This document shows, piece by piece, positions 38,397 to 50,115 of a DNA stretch of 64,000 nt. The number at the start of each line of letters is the position of its first letter. Positions within the stretch are counted from its first letter, which is position 1. The DNA is taken from NCBI RefSeq assembly GCF_045679555.1, contig NC_092093.1:66287714-66351713 (forward strand), read 5' to 3'. This DNA is from Salvelinus alpinus. Its lineage: Eukaryota > Chordata > Actinopteri > Salmoniformes > Salmonidae. The translations under genes were made by a program, and so were the position numbers. The notes beneath the pieces are model-generated. The model saw nothing but the letters and a program-made list of their open reading frames with translations. It was not told the DNA's origin and did not search any database.

Positions 38397-38819
38397 CAGT
38401 AATCCCTCGTTTATCGCGGGGGTTACGTTCCGAAAATGACCCGCGATAAGTGAAATCCGCGAAATAGAAAACTTTTTTTTTTTTACAATTAGCAACTATT
38501 ACATGTATACAAATACAGTGACTCACGTGTAGGCCGTTTCGTCGACATTATGGGTTTAGGAGATGTTCGAAATTACAAGATAATTTGGCCAACTTAATGT
38601 AAATTTGCCAAGCTGTTTTATGTACGTACACATAACTGCACGAGACGACAAAATGATAGCACAATTCGTAGCATGTTTTGATACAAGAAGCGGGAGTGAG
38701 TTTTTAGCGAATCAGAATGCAGAGCACAATGCACCAAAAAAAAAAAAAAAATGCATTATGAAAATCCGCGAAATAGCGAATCCGCGATAAGTGAACCGCG
38801 AAGTGGCGAGGGATCACTG
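38397..38819. mobile_element. pogo/Tigger-like MITE
   Basis: 423 bases with inverted ends CAGTAATCCCTCGTTTATCG and (right, reversed) CAGTGATCCCTCGCCACTTC, TA on both sides. Sub-terminal CCGCGATAAGTGAA blocks occur at both ends. An A run lies at 38738-38751. No transposase. Confidence 0.85.
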
Positions 38820-39371
38820 TATAAACTTCTGACCCACTGGAATTGTTATACAGTGAATTATAAGTGGAATAATCTGTCTGTAAACAATTGTTGGAAAAAT
38901 GACTTGTGTCATGCACAAAGTAGATGTCCTAACCGACTTACCAAAACTATAGTTTGTTAACAAGAAATTTGTGGAGTGGTTGAAAAACAAGTTTTAAGGA
39001 CTCCAACCTAAGTCTATGTAAACTTCCGACTTCACCTGTATGTCTCCCCTTTCATCTGTGTCTGATATAACTAGCTAGCCAGTAACTTCAGCCACCAAAA
39101 GGGGGGAGGGTCGTTCAAAACTCTGACGCAGTTGACATAGTTCTGCTATGAACAGCATCACAACAGACGTTCCAAACAGGAGCTGATTAAAAAAATTACA
39201 TCATTGATGCAACTGCGATGTTGTTTGAGTTGCTGTGTGTATCATCAAATTAGATTGAGAGGATTTTACTGCTGCACAGTGCATTTCAGTAATTTACAGT
39301 CAGTTTGCTGCAAGTAGTTATTGTAAAATTCACAGTAACTTACTGTGGCTGATCTCTGTCATACTCACTGA

Positions 39372-39436
39372 CCTGATGGTGTGGCAGGAAGGTCAGTTTG
39401 CTGCAAACCTAGAGGATTGAGGCCAAGTGAGGCTGA
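39372..39436 (+). repeat. tRNA-like SINE head, degraded
   Basis: GACCTGATGGTGTGGCAGGA matches 40999 onward; preceded by the same CTGATCTCTGTCAT-like flank. The B-box region is mutated. Confidence 0.45.
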
Positions 39437-40994
39437 GTCCCAAGTGTGCTCACCACAAAGTATGCTTAATAGTTGAAGGTAGTGAGCTACTGGCAGCTAG
39501 TTGCAAGTATATTACTGTGCATTTTGCAATAACTTATTGGCAGTTAGTTGCCAGTGAGTTACTAGCAGTTACTGGCTAAGCAGCTAACTTCAAAGCAGTT
39601 TGCCAAAGAGTGTATCACTGTATCAGAAGTACGTCATCAATGATGTGACAAAATGCAAGATCCCACTGATTTCTCTGTGGTTCCGGTACTTTCCAAGCTG
39701 ATTTCAAACACTGACCTCTACTGGACACCGTACTTACATATATATAGTTAGGATTTTGTAAGAAACGTTTATCCTAACCAGTAGTTTAGCAGGTAGAGTA
39801 GGGAACTGTGGAATATTCAGGGATGTGAGGGTATGAGAATCCTGTTGAAGGCACAGTATTTTGAAAATTGTTTAATGTGAAACTTCACTTTATGCACTGT
39901 TGTTTAAATAATTGGTTTTATTTAGTATAGTATAATGCCATAGATTCCATTTTTAAAAATAGTCAACTTGAAGCATAAAAAGGGAAGCATGATGTAAGAT
40001 GCAAACCTTGTATTCCTATTGATTATAGGCCACTACAGCCAACGACTTACCACTGCGCCACAGAGTTTTGAAAAAGAAACAGTGGAGAAAAGAACGTCTA
40101 TCTGATAATCAAATGCTGCTATTTGTTGCTGACCAGCAGATGTCACTAATGTGCATTGTGAACAGATAATGAAACTGAGTTTTGAACCATTTTTCAGTGC
40201 AATTTGGTTAAAGCCTCAAGTTCCCATCACTACTGGCTATTAAGTGACTGTGGCTTTTACTTACTGACAGCTGGTTCTCCATTCAGTAATGCAACATTCA
40301 GGTAACTAACTTCCATTAAGTGAGACATGTACAGTAATATCTTAACTGTGCTGCTCTTTATTGACACACCAGTTGAACAACAACAATGTTAAAAGAGATA
40401 CTCAACCATTAATAACATAACCATCAAGCACTTAAATTGGTACTACACTTCAACTGACGGTTGGCACAAATTCACATATTGGACAATGCCCCCAAATATG
40501 CAAATGAGCACCACCGGTACGTTGCCCCCACCTACATTTCAAAGCACAGTGATGATTGTACCTTATATAAAAAATATTGGGTAGAAAATGTACCGTTATA
40601 CTAGATTGTTTGCACATGTACCCTAAAAGAAACCGACCAGTACCATCTCAGTTCCTATGTGTACATCTGAAGGTACCTTATGTGTACCTTTGACCTTTTT
40701 GTATCCCAGGGAACAACATTGACCCTACCCTACTTTTGAGACTGTTCTTGGTAAAAAAAAGATGTACCTGGTGACACTGCAGAAACATTAACTCACTTCT
40801 ACCTGCCCAAAAGCTGGCAAGTTCTAATCCCCAAGGAATTTATGCACATTTTACATCAAGTGTTCCTGAGCACTGTTATTTTTACTTTGGTGTTGTCAGA
40901 TAATCAGACAATTATTGACTTGATTATGGCAACTTTTATAAAAGTTCAGAACTGCATTCTTGCCATTAAATCTGTGGCCAATCTCTGTCATGCC

Positions 40995-41070
40995 CACAGA
41001 CCTGATGGTGTAGCAGGAAATTCAGGTCGTTCGGAACCAAGCGGTTGTGAGTTCAATCCCAAGTGAGGTA
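40995..41070 (+). repeat. tRNA-like SINE head
   Basis: A-box-like TGGTGTAGCAGG and B-box-like GAGTTCAATCC. Same family as 24851 and 39372. The LINE 3' tail begins 32 bases downstream. Confidence 0.5.
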
Positions 41071-41101
41071 TAGTTTCAAGTAAACGGCATACTATCCTTT
41101 A

Positions 41102-44100
41102 AATCAAATCAAATTTTATTTGTCACATACACATGGTTAGCAGATGTTAATGCGAGTGTAGCGAAATGCTTGTGCTTCTAGTTCTGACAATGCAGTAATA
41201 ACCAACAAGTAATCTAACCTAACAATTCCACAACTACTACCTTATACACACAAGTGTAAAGGGATAAAGAATATGTACATAAAGATATATGAATGAGTGA
41301 TGGTACAGAACGGCATTGGCAAGATGCAGTAGATGGTATAGAGTACAGTATATACATATGAGATGAGTAATGTAGGGTATGTAAACATAAAGTGGCATAG
41401 TTTAAAGTGGCTAGTGATACATGTATTACATAAAGATGGCAAGATGCAGTAGATGATATAGAGTACAGTATATACATATACATATGAGATGAGTAATGTA
41501 GGGTATGTAAACATTATATTAAGTGGCATTGTTTAAAGTGGCTAGTGGTAAATTTTTACATAATTTCCATCAATTCCCATTATTAAAGTGGCTGGAGTTG
41601 AGTCAGTATGTTGGCAGTGGCCACTAAATGTTAGTGGTGGCTGTTTAACAGTCTGATGGCCTTGAGATAGAAGCTGTTTTTCAGTCTCTCGGTCCCTGCT
41701 TTGATGCACCTGTACTGACCTCGCCTTCTGGATGATAGCGGGGTGAACAGGCAGTGGCTTGGGTGGTTGTTGTCCTTGATGATCTTTATGGCCTTCCTGT
41801 GACATCGGGTGGTGTAGGTGTCCTGGAGGGCAGGTAGTTTGCCCCCGGTGATGCGTTGTGCAGACCTCACTACCCTCTGGAGAGCCTTACGGTTGTGGGC
41901 GGAGCAGTTGCCGTACCAGGCGGTGATACAGCCCGACAGGATGCTCTCGATTGTGCATCTGTAGAAGTTTGTGAGTGCTTTTGGTGACAAGCTGAATTTC
42001 TTCAGCCTCCTGAGGTTGAAGAGGCGCTGCTGCGCCTTCTTCACAACGCTGTCTGTGTGGGTGGACCAATTCAGTTTGTCCGTGATGTGTACACCGAGGA
42101 ACTTAAAACTTTCCACCTTCTCCACTACTGTCCCATCGATGTGATTAAGGGGGGTGCTCCCTCTGCTGTTTCCTGAAGTCCACAATCATCTCCTTTGTTT
42201 TGTTGACGTTGAGTGTGAGGTTATTTTCCTGACACCACACTCCGAGGGCCCTCACCTCCTCCCTGTAGGCCGTCTCGTCGTTGTTGGTAATCAAGCCTAC
42301 CACTGTAGTGTCGTCCGCAAACTTGATGATTGAGTTGGAGGCGTGCATGGCCACGCAGTCGTGGGTGAACAGGGAGTACAGGAGAGGGCTCAGAACGCAC
42401 CCTTGTGGGGCCCCAGTGTTGAGGATCAGCGGGGTGGAGATGTTGTTACCTACCCTCACCACCTGGGGGCGGCCCGTCAGGAAGTCCAGGACCCAGTTGC
42501 ACAGGGCGGGGTCGAGACCCAGGGTCTCGAGCTTGATGACGAGTTTGGAGGGTACTATGGTGTTAAATGCTGAACTGTAGTCGATGAACAGCATTCTCAC
42601 ATAGGTATTCCTCTTGTCCAGATGGGTTAGGGCAGTGTGCAGTGTGGTTGCGATTGCGTCGTCTGTGGACCTATTGGTTCAGTAAGCAAATTGGAGTGGG
42701 TCTAGGGTGTCAGGTATGGTGGAGGTGATATGGTCCTTGACTAGTCTCTCAAAGCACTTCATGATGACCGAGGTGAGTGCTAGTCGTTTAGCTCAGTTAC
42801 CTTAGCTTTCTTGGGAACAGGAACAATGGTGGCCCTCTTGAAGCATGTGGGAACAGCAGACTGGGATAAGGATGGATTGAATATGTCCTTAAACAACCCA
42901 GCCAGCTGGTCTGCGCATGCTCTGAGGACGCGGCTGGGAATGCCGTCTGGGCCTGCAGCCTTGCGAGGGTTAACACGTTTAAATGTTTTACTCACCTCGG
43001 CTGCAGTGAAGGAGAGCCCGCAGGTTTTGGTAGCGGGCCGTGTCAGTATTGTCCTCAAAGCGAGCAAAAAAGTTATTTAGCCTGTCTGGGAGCAAGACAT
43101 CCTGGTCCGCGACGGGGCTGGTTTTCTTTTTGTAATCCGTGATTGACTGTAGACCCTGCCACATACCTCTTGTGTCTGAGCTAAGGGAGGGCCTTATATG
43201 CGTCGCGGAAATTAGTATAACAATGATCCAAGGTTTTACCAGCCCTGGTAGCACAATCGATATGCTGATAGAATTTAGGGAGTTTTGTTTTCAGATTAGC
43301 CTTGTTAAAATCCCCAGCTACGATGAATGCAGCCTCAGGGTGTGTGGTTTCCAGTTTACAAAGAGTCAGATAAAGTTTGTTCAGGGCCATTGATGTGTCT
43401 GCTTGGGGGGGAATATATACGGCTGTGATTATAATCGAAGAGAATTCCCTTGGTAGATAATGCGGTCGACATTTGATTGTGAGGATTTCTAGATCAGGTG
43501 AACAGAATGACTTGAGTTCCTGTATGTTGTTATGATCACACCACGTCTCGTTAATCATAAGGCATACACCCCCGCCCCTCTTCTTACCAGAAAGATGTTT
43601 GTTTCTGTCGGCGCGATGCGTGAAGAAACCAGCTGGCTGCACCGACTCCGTTAGCGTCTCTTGAGTGAGCCATGTTTCCGTGAAGCAGAGAACGTTACAA
43701 TCTCTGATGTCTCTCTGGAATGTTACCCGTGCTCGGATTTCATCAACCTTATTGTCAAGAGACTGGACATTGGCGAGTAGTATGCTAGGGAGTGGAGTGC
43801 GATGTGCCCGTCTCCGAAGCCTGACCAGGAGACCGCTTCGTTTGCCCCTTTTACGGCGTCGCTTAGGGTCGCCGGCTGGGATCAGATCCATTGTATTGGG
43901 TGGAAGGCAAAACACTGGATCCGCTTCGGGAAAGTCATATTCCTGGTTGTAACGATGGTGAGTTGACGTTGCTCTTATATTCAGTAGTTCCTCCCGACTG
44001 TACGTAATGAAACCTAAGATTACCTGGGGTACCAATGTAAGGAATAACACATAAAAAAACAAAATACTGCATATTTTCCTAGGAACGCGAAGCGAGGCGG

Positions 44101-44123
44101 CCATCTCGGTCGCGCGCCGGAAG
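41102..44123 (-). mobile_element. Near full-length LINE (APE endonuclease + RT)
   Basis: The best-preserved LINE here, 3.0 kb, minus strand. The 5' end (44123) begins like the copy at 2431. ORF2 opens at ATG 44104. Endonuclease: LANVQSLDNK, FTETWLTQET, AVYIPPQ, VAGDFN. The frame stops at 43181, where an internal deletion joins AYKALP to the linker [51 protein letters not shown] (catalytic Asp), [15 protein letters not shown] and [11 protein letters not shown] (FADD). C-terminus: VHITDKLNWSTHTD, NFYRCTIESILSGCITAWYG and RSAQRITGGKLP. Small indels at about 42160, 42680 and 42785 shift frames. The 3' UTR contains a 120-bp tandem duplication. Confidence 0.9.
41318..41560. repeat. Two tandem 120-bp units in LINE 3' UTR
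   Basis: GGCAAGATGCAGTAGATG begins at 41318 and at 41438; each unit continues through AGTAATGTAGGGTATGTAAA and GTTTAAAGTGGCTAGTG. Confidence 0.85.
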
Positions 44124-44174
44124 ACTTTAACAGCAATAACACCTTCATTCAGCTGTAAAAATTCAGTAACTTAT

Positions 44175-44644
44175 TGTTGAGTTAGGTTCTAAATATCAGA
44201 GTAAGAAATTGACTGACGCTATGAAAGCTCCAACCAAGTTTATTCACCCATTGGGTCAATACAGCTGCATAAGACAAAGACGCGGTTCCACCAGTGGTAG
44301 TGTATATACCCCTCCTCCTTCTCTCTAAACATGAAATCTTTATTTACTAGACAGGAAGTTAAGTGATGTGGGCCACAAACTGTTCCACAAACTGTTCCTT
44401 CTCCCTTAAGGTGACCTGACCTCAACCTCCTCACTAATCCACATCTCTCCATCTTTATAAGTGTCTGCCAACATGTGATTATCTTTCCTTCACTCAGTAC
44501 ATTCCAAGCTTAATTGCCTCTACCATATACAATAGAGACTACGGCACCCCTCATGTCTCTAGTACAACTGATGATTCATAATATTTCACGTTTAGAAATC
44601 CACATCCATCAGTTCCTTACCTTACTTTCACTGCAACCGTTACA
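44175..44644 (-). mobile_element. Candidate solo LTR
   Basis: Read on the minus strand it starts TGTAACGGTTGC and ends CTCAACA. It contains a TATA-like GGGGTATATACAC and a downstream AATAAA (GTGAATAAACTTGG), the order expected of U3-R-U5. I also recognise this sequence as repeated in salmonids. No clear target-site duplication was found, so the limits are uncertain. Confidence 0.45.
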
Positions 44645-44814
44645 GTACAATTACAGGAACTTTTTAACTGTGTAGCATTTCATGGCACAAAGAGAAAACA
44701 TCACAGCATTAACGAACTCTTCCTGATATGCAAAAGAGAAATATGCTTACACATATCAACCTCACCCCTCAAGAACCTTTTTTAAAAATGTTTTTTATTT
44801 TTTACTATAGGGCC

Positions 44815-44990
44815 TTCAAACTCAACTCTGGACCTCGAATCCAGTTCCAATGCAATTTTCCATTGTTCCCCTCTAATCAGGGACAGATTTAGACCTGGGA
44901 CACCAGGTGTGTGCAATTAATGATCAAGTAGAACAGGAAACCAGCAGGCTCTGGACCGCTTAGTGTAAGAGTTGAATACTCTTGCTGTAG
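44815..44990. mobile_element. MITE (CTCAACTCTGGACCTCGA family)
   Basis: The left part CAACTCTGGACCTCGAATCC and right part CTGGACCGCTTAGTGTAAGA with GAGTTGAATAC form imperfect inverted ends. The interior TTTAGACCTGGGACACCAGG is familiar from salmonid repeats. Confidence 0.55.
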
Positions 44991-45018
44991 AGTGTATGCT
45001 GGCCCAGCATGGTCTAGC

Positions 45019-45206
45019 TCAGAGGCGTCAAACTCGTTCCACGGAGGGCCTAGTGTCTGATGGTTTTTGTTTTCTCCTTTCAATGAAGACCTAGACAACC
45101 AAGTGAGTGGGGTTCCTTACTAATCAATGACCTTATTCGTCAATTAAGTCCAAGGGAGGAGCAAAACCCGCAGAAACTTGCCCCTCTGTGGAATGAGTTT
45201 GACACG
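45019..45206. mobile_element. MITE (GTCAAACTCGTTCCACGG ends)
   Basis: The left end GCGTCAAACTCGTTCCACGG is inverted relative to the right end CTCTGTGGAATGAGTTTGAC. About 185 bases, noncoding. Confidence 0.7.
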
Positions 45207-46821
45207 TGGTCAAGCCGGTCTGAAAAACCATGCCCATCATTATCATTGACTTGTTTAGAGATTTTGTATTTTGTATTGACCTAGATCAGAGAGTAACTCT
45301 CTGGATCCCCTCTCTTTAATAGTCTCCTGTTCTGTTAGGAAATGCCTGAGTAGTAGAGGACACAAATATCCAGGTACAGGATTTAGACATCCCAGACATC
45401 TCTCCCGTCCATCGTTCCACTTTCCCCATGGAGGAAGTGCCGTATCCCCTTTGAAGTGATGTGAGGGAGTGTTGTCAGAGGGAAGGGCCAATGGTGTGTA
45501 ACCCCTTAATCCTCTCTTTGTCACTCTCACTCTCGCATACATGCGTGCATGCGGATGCACGCACACATACACACCCACCATGCAGCTAATACTAACCCGT
45601 CCCCATACTATGAGAATCTGTTGTAGCTGGGATGGCTCACTCGGCTGACTGAGGTGTTTTGCATTTTCAACTTGGGATCAGAGCGGAGCCGGAGATGAGA
45701 TGTGGTAAGTGAATTATCAGCCATCCCGGGGCAATGTGTGGAGCCCTGAGACGTTTGCTTCCCTCTCTCCAACAACAATGGCTCACTCACACCTATTAAA
45801 AGGAAACTAGCTCAACCAATTCATCGGTGAAGTATAGGATCAAAGACGACAGAGTACAATGACTGTCATAATCAATATCCTATATTTCCAAATAATCCAT
45901 TAAGATCCAGAATAGATATCTCTATAATATGAAGAAACCTTTTTTTATTCACTTCTTTTCATAGGTTGCACTTCTGTGGTGTCATACCATTGTTATGAAT
46001 GTTCTCAAGCCACCTTCTACCGGAGGCTAAATACTGTTCAGTCTAAATTACACTATGGTGCCTAGAAATACATTGCTAAAGTAGTCAAATATTTTGTAGG
46101 AAACAACTTTGCCAGCATTATCATGTTGTCAAATTTACTTTAGGCAGACGACAATGTTGTCGTTAGCTAGCAAAGTTTGTCAAGCATAGCTAGCAATGCT
46201 AACGTTAGCTAGCTAAAATCTGGCGTCCTCCCTTCAATCTTCGTTAACTAATTAACGTTGCACTGCATCTAAAGTCAATCTGGCGACGTCAAAATGACGA
46301 CAAAGGGTTTTCCTACTAATTATTTGCCTCCTTCTGAATGTCATTGTATTTCCAAGCCACTGTAATGCACTTTTTATGAAATCTTCATCAGCGCTCATTG
46401 ATGGTGCATTGAGTAGAATCCTCAGTCAGGCATCAGTCCAAAGCGAGAGTTCAAAACAATATTGTGTTGAAACACAATATATAGTCTCAAACGAGTACAG
46501 ATTATGAACACCCCCTTTTTCATTTTCATGCATTTATTTAATTTTGATACAGTATTATCTTATTTGGATACAGCAATCTAAATCTGTACTTTCTCATAAT
46601 GGTGTAGTCAATTGCAAGATGATCACAGTTATGTTTGATAACTTCAGTTTGAGGACAACAATCTTTTTTATTCATGTGGTGAATCAATGGTTGTTAAAAA
46701 GCTTCAGAGTGAATTGATGGTTGTTAAATCCACGGATTGTCATGTAGTCCCTAGATTGTTACTTTTATAATGTAGTCCACAGTTTTGTTGGTTATATACC
46801 TGCGAAAAAACAATGAAGGCT
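45207..46821. other. No gene recognised
   Basis: 1.6 kb of intergenic DNA. A patch at 46150-46230 repeats GTTAGCTAGC-type motifs. No coding family. Confidence 0.5.
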
Positions 46822-48661
46822 GGAGAATGGCGTCGGAGGAGATGGCTGCTGTTAAACGGGCTCCTAACATATTGTGGTTTTTGTAGATGTCTATTTACCA
46901 CCACAAACCGATGTAGGCACTAAGACCGCACTCAATGAGCTATGTAATGCCATTGGCAAACAAGATAATGTTCACACAGAAGTGGCGCTCCTAGTGGCCG
47001 GGGACTTTAATGCAGGAACATTTAAATCTGTTTTACCTCATTTCTACCAGCATGAATGAGGTAAAAAGGCTGGTCATGGTTCACATCAACACCATCATCC
47101 CAGAAACCCTAGTCTCACTACAATTCGCATACCGGCCCAACAGATCCACAGTGGACGCAACCTCTATAGCACTCCGCCCTGCCCTTTCCCACCTGAACAA
47201 AAGGAACACCTACGTGAGAATGCTGTTCGTTGACTACAGCTCAGCGTTCAACACCATAGTGCCCTCAAAACTCATCACAAAGCTAAGAACCCTGGGACTA
47301 AACACCTCTGTCTGCAATTCGATTCTGGACTTCCTGATGGGCCACCCCCAGGTGGTAAGGATAGGCAACAACACATCTGCCACACTGATCTCTCAACAGG
47401 GGGGCCCCTCTGGGGTGCATGCATAGTCCCCTGCTGTACTCTCTGTTCACCCACAACTGCGGCAGGGTAGCTTAGTGGTTAGAGCGTTGGGCTAGTAACC
47501 GAAAGGTTGCAAGTTTGAATCCCCGAGCTGACAAGGTACAAATCTGTCGTTCTGCTCCGGAACAAGACAATTAACCCACGGTTTCTAGGCCGTCATTGAA
47601 AATAAGCTTTTGTTCTTAACTGACTTGCCTAGTTAAAAAAAGGTGAAAAAAAAAAAAAAAACGCGTGGCCAAGCACGATTCCAACACCATCATTAAGTTT
47701 GCTGACGACACAACAGTGGTAGTCCTGATCACTGACAATGATGAGACGGCCTATAGGGAGGAGGTCAGAGACCTGGCGGTGTGGTTCCAGAACACCACCC
47801 TCTCTCTCAATTTGAGCAAGACAAAGGAGCTGATCGTGGACTATAGGAAAAGGAGGGCCGAACAGGCAACATTAACATCAACGGGACTGTAGTGGAGCGG
47901 GTTGAGAGTTTTAAGTTCCTTGGTGTCCACATCACCAACAAACTATCATGGTCCAAACACACCAAGACAGTTGTGAAGAGGGCATGACAACTTTTCCCCT
48001 CATGAAAATGAGAAGATTTGGAATGTGTCCCATATACTCAAAAAGTTCTACAGCTGCACCATCGAGAGCATCCTGACCGGTTGACTGGTATGGCAACTGC
48101 TCCGCATCCAACCATAAGGCGCTACAGAGGGTAGTGCGTACTGCCCAGCTTCCTTACATCCAGGACCTATATACTAGGCAGTATCAGAGAAAGATTGTCA
48201 AAGACAGTTACCCAAGTCATAGACTGTTCTGCGGTGCGAAGTCTAGGACCAAAAGGCTCCTTAACAGCTTCTACAACCAAAGCCATAAGACTGCTGAACA
48301 ACTAAACAAATGGCCACCCAGACTATTTACATTGACCCCCCCCCCCCCCTTTTTGTTTTTACACTGCTGCTACTCGCTGTTTGTTATCTATGCATAGTCA
48401 CCTTACAAATGACCTCAACTAACCTGTACCCCGGCACATTGGCTCGGTACCGGTACCCCCTGTATATAGCCTCATTATTGTTATGTAAATTAACTTTTTG
48501 ATAGCTTAGATTTTTTAAAACTTTTGTATATTTAGTAAATATTTTATTTAGTCTATTTCTTGAACTGCATTGTTGGTTAAGGGATTGAAAGTAAGCATTT
48601 AATGGTGAAGTCTACACCTGTTGTATTCGGCTCATGTGACAAATAAAACTTGATTTGATGC
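46822..48661 (+). mobile_element. LINE copy with deletion, interrupted by SINE
   Basis: The endonuclease piece ([30 protein letters not shown]) is fused at about 47055 to the [40 protein letters not shown] (catalytic Asp). A HpaI SINE follows inside the RT at 47461-47659, then [14 protein letters not shown] (FADD) and the C-terminal part. The 3' UTR ends GACAAATAAAACTTGATTTG. Several frameshifts make it inactive. The 3' end matches the copy at 20277-21058. Confidence 0.88.
47461..47659 (+). mobile_element. HpaI SINE inside LINE RT
   Basis: The full element has head GGCAGGGTAGCTTAGTGGTT, B box GCAAGTTTGAATCCCC, a body with ACAATTAACCCACGG (HpaI site mutated by one base), tail TTCTTAACTGACTTGCCTAG and an A run. 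LINE coding resumes directly with GCGTGGCCAAGCACG. No long target duplication. Confidence 0.92.
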
Positions 48662-48893
48662 AAAAACATCATAAAAGTTCTGAAAGTCTTTCAACAAGCT
48701 GATTTGCAAGAACTTGGTTGACGCAGAGTTGGGAAAGGAGACGCTAAAAGAGCCTGTGCTGGTTTGTCAGATTTGCTCTCTAGCTCTGATAGAGCTAGCC
48801 TCCTGGTGGAGTGGCTGTTCGTGTGGTTCAGCTTGAGCCTGAGCCTCAGCTCCATTCTCTGCATCTGCCTTATCCCCAGCCTTAGTCTCAGCC
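48662..48893. other. Region 3' of htr5a, no gene recognised
   Basis: Contains CTGAGCCTCAG/CAGCCTTAGTCTCAG repeats that extend on the other side of the MITE to about 49105. Possibly part of the htr5a 3' UTR; not provable here. Confidence 0.35.
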
Positions 48894-49071
48894 ACAGGAG
48901 GCTGCTGAGGGGAGGATGGCTCATAATAATGGCTGGAATGGCACGAATGGAAGGGCATCAAACACGTGGAAACCATTTGTTTGATGTATTTGATACCATT
49001 CCACTTATTCTGCTCCAGCCATTAACCACAAGCTCGTCCTCCTCAATTAAGGTGCCGCCAACCTCCTGTGG
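48894..49071. mobile_element. hAT-type MITE next to htr5a
   Basis: 178 bases flanked by exact TCTCAGCC at 48886-48893 and 49072-49079. Ends ACAGGAGGCTGCTG and GCCAACCTCCTGTGG. Shares most of its sequence with 25691-25854 (GCTCATAATAATGGCTGGAA). It lies 160 bases past the htr5a stop codon. Confidence 0.85.
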
Positions 49072-49230
49072 TCTCAGCCTTAGTCTCTGCCCCAGCCTCA
49101 GTGTCAAATGAAACGAAAATTTTGGCCAATGTTCTGTGGTCAGAGACGATAGGACCTGCTGATTTTAACCATTGTTTTACACTGTCAGTTTTGTCCTCCA
49201 GCCCTCGTCCTCCAGCCCTCATCCCCGGCC

Positions 49231-49560
49231 TCAGTGTTGGCGGGAGAACAGGTTCTTCAGGGCGTTGTTGTAGTTCTTGTTGAAGGCTGTGTATATTAGC
49301 GGGTTGAAGAAGGAGTTGGAGTAGCCCAGCCACAGGAAGATGCTCTTCCAGATGGGCGGAATGTCGCAGTGGCACAGCGGGATGATGAGCTCCGTGAGGA
49401 AGAAGGGGATCCAGCAGAGGACAAAGACGCCGATCAGTATGCCCACCATCAGCGCCGCCTTCTTCTCCTTCTGCTCGCGCCACGTGTCGCCGTCCATCTG
49501 AAAGGTCACCGTAGCGTGGCGCACAGTAAACACCATCTGGGGCTGCCGCGATGCCTCCAC
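49231..49560 (-). CDS. htr5a: 5-hydroxytryptamine receptor 5A, last coding exon
   Basis: Encodes residues 243-351, ending in a TGA stop. It is preceded by a TTGACAG acceptor, so the exon opens in phase 0 with GTG GAG GCA (V-E-A) directly after the Glu that ends the first coding exon. Seen: the end of the third intracellular loop ([16 protein letters not shown]), TM6 about 278-301 with the CWIP switch at 291-294, TM7 about 311-334 with NPLIY at 328-332, and a short tail ending in SRQH. The total of about 351 residues is close to my recollection of about 357 for human HTR5A. The intron position in loop 3 is also where I recall it in mammals. No frameshift or missing key residue was seen. The 3' UTR end and polyadenylation signal were not found; a hAT-type MITE begins 160 bases downstream of the stop. 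Confidence 0.95.
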   Translation of the reverse strand: MEASRQPQMVFTVRHATVTFQMDGDTWREQKEKKAALMVGILIGVFVLCWIPFFLTELIIPLCHCDIPPIWKSIFLWLGYSNSFFNPLIYTAFNKNYNNALKNLFSRQH

Positions 49561-49914
49561 CTGTCAATCAAACAGTCAGCCAATCAGTTAGTCAATCCAA
49601 TCAGTCAACCAATTAAGAAATTAAAGAACCGACCAATCAATCTGTTATTAATTGCAGGCGTTCAGTTTTACATTTGTTCATTTTACATAAGCCATAAATT
49701 GTTTTGTTCTCAGTCAATTAGTCACTTAGTCAATCAAACAGTCAACCAATTGATACTCATCAGTAAAAGAACCAGCCAATGAATTAGTTAATTGAGCAAC
49801 TAGTCAGCTAGTTGAACCTTGTGCGCAAGTCAATAAACGTATCACTCAAAAACAAGCAAAATAGTGTCTGATGAATCAATCAGCCACGCTACAGGTCATG
49901 AACTACAAGCCCCG

Positions 49915-50115
49915 CCAGAATTCAAGCAGCAAACCTGGTTTCAAAAAACAAATAAAGCAACACCTCATGGCACAACGCCTCTCCCCCATGTGACCTACTT
50001 GTTGTCCGTATGTAGTCTTCTGTCTGTAATGTGTTTTCGTTCTATGTCGGAGCCCAGTAAGACGAGCTGTCGCCATTGGCGTCCGCTAATGGGGATCCTA
50101 ATCAAATCAAATCAA
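49915..50115 (+). repeat. L2-like LINE 3' tail
   Basis: Encodes KKQIKQHLMAQRLSPM then a stop, equivalent to the C-terminal end of the LINE at 34341-35702. It continues to GCTAATGGGGATCCTAATCA with (AATC)n-like end. Antisense inside the htr5a intron. Confidence 0.6.

Larger units (their letters stand above)
37948..39038. mobile_element. Tc1-derived nonautonomous element hosting two insertions
   Basis: Ends CAGTTGAAGTCGGAACTTTA and TAAACTTCCGACTTCACCTG, TA on both sides. The interior matches only noncoding ends of the 32171-33546 family, so the transposase gene is deleted. A SINE is inserted in the left inverted repeat and a pogo-like MITE at 38397. Confidence 0.85.
37850..39260. repeat. Dispersed segment split by a nested insertion
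   Basis: The flanks 37890-37945 and 39041-39260 are homologous to the continuous stretch 62925-63205 (for example ACACTATTCATCTATGG and CCCTTTCATCTGTGTCTG). Between them lies the Tc1-derived element 37948-39038. Confidence 0.75.
39261..41101. other. Intergenic; tRNA-like repeat heads, otherwise no gene
   Basis: Degenerate GCAGTTAGTTGC-type repetition at 39480-39600 and GTACC-rich sequence at 40580-40700. Two tRNA-like heads are listed separately. No coding evidence. Confidence 0.5.

Noticed and set aside
41214..41529. Tyr/Ile/Thr-rich minus-strand frames
   Set aside because: Translation of the tandem LINE 3' UTR.
47461..47540. tRNA-like fold with B box
   Set aside because: It is the head of a HpaI SINE with mismatched anticodon stem and attached SINE body, not a tRNA gene.
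49043..49567. 174-codon minus-strand frame overlapping htr5a exon 2
   Set aside because: Runs out of the receptor frame and through the MITE; no protein features.
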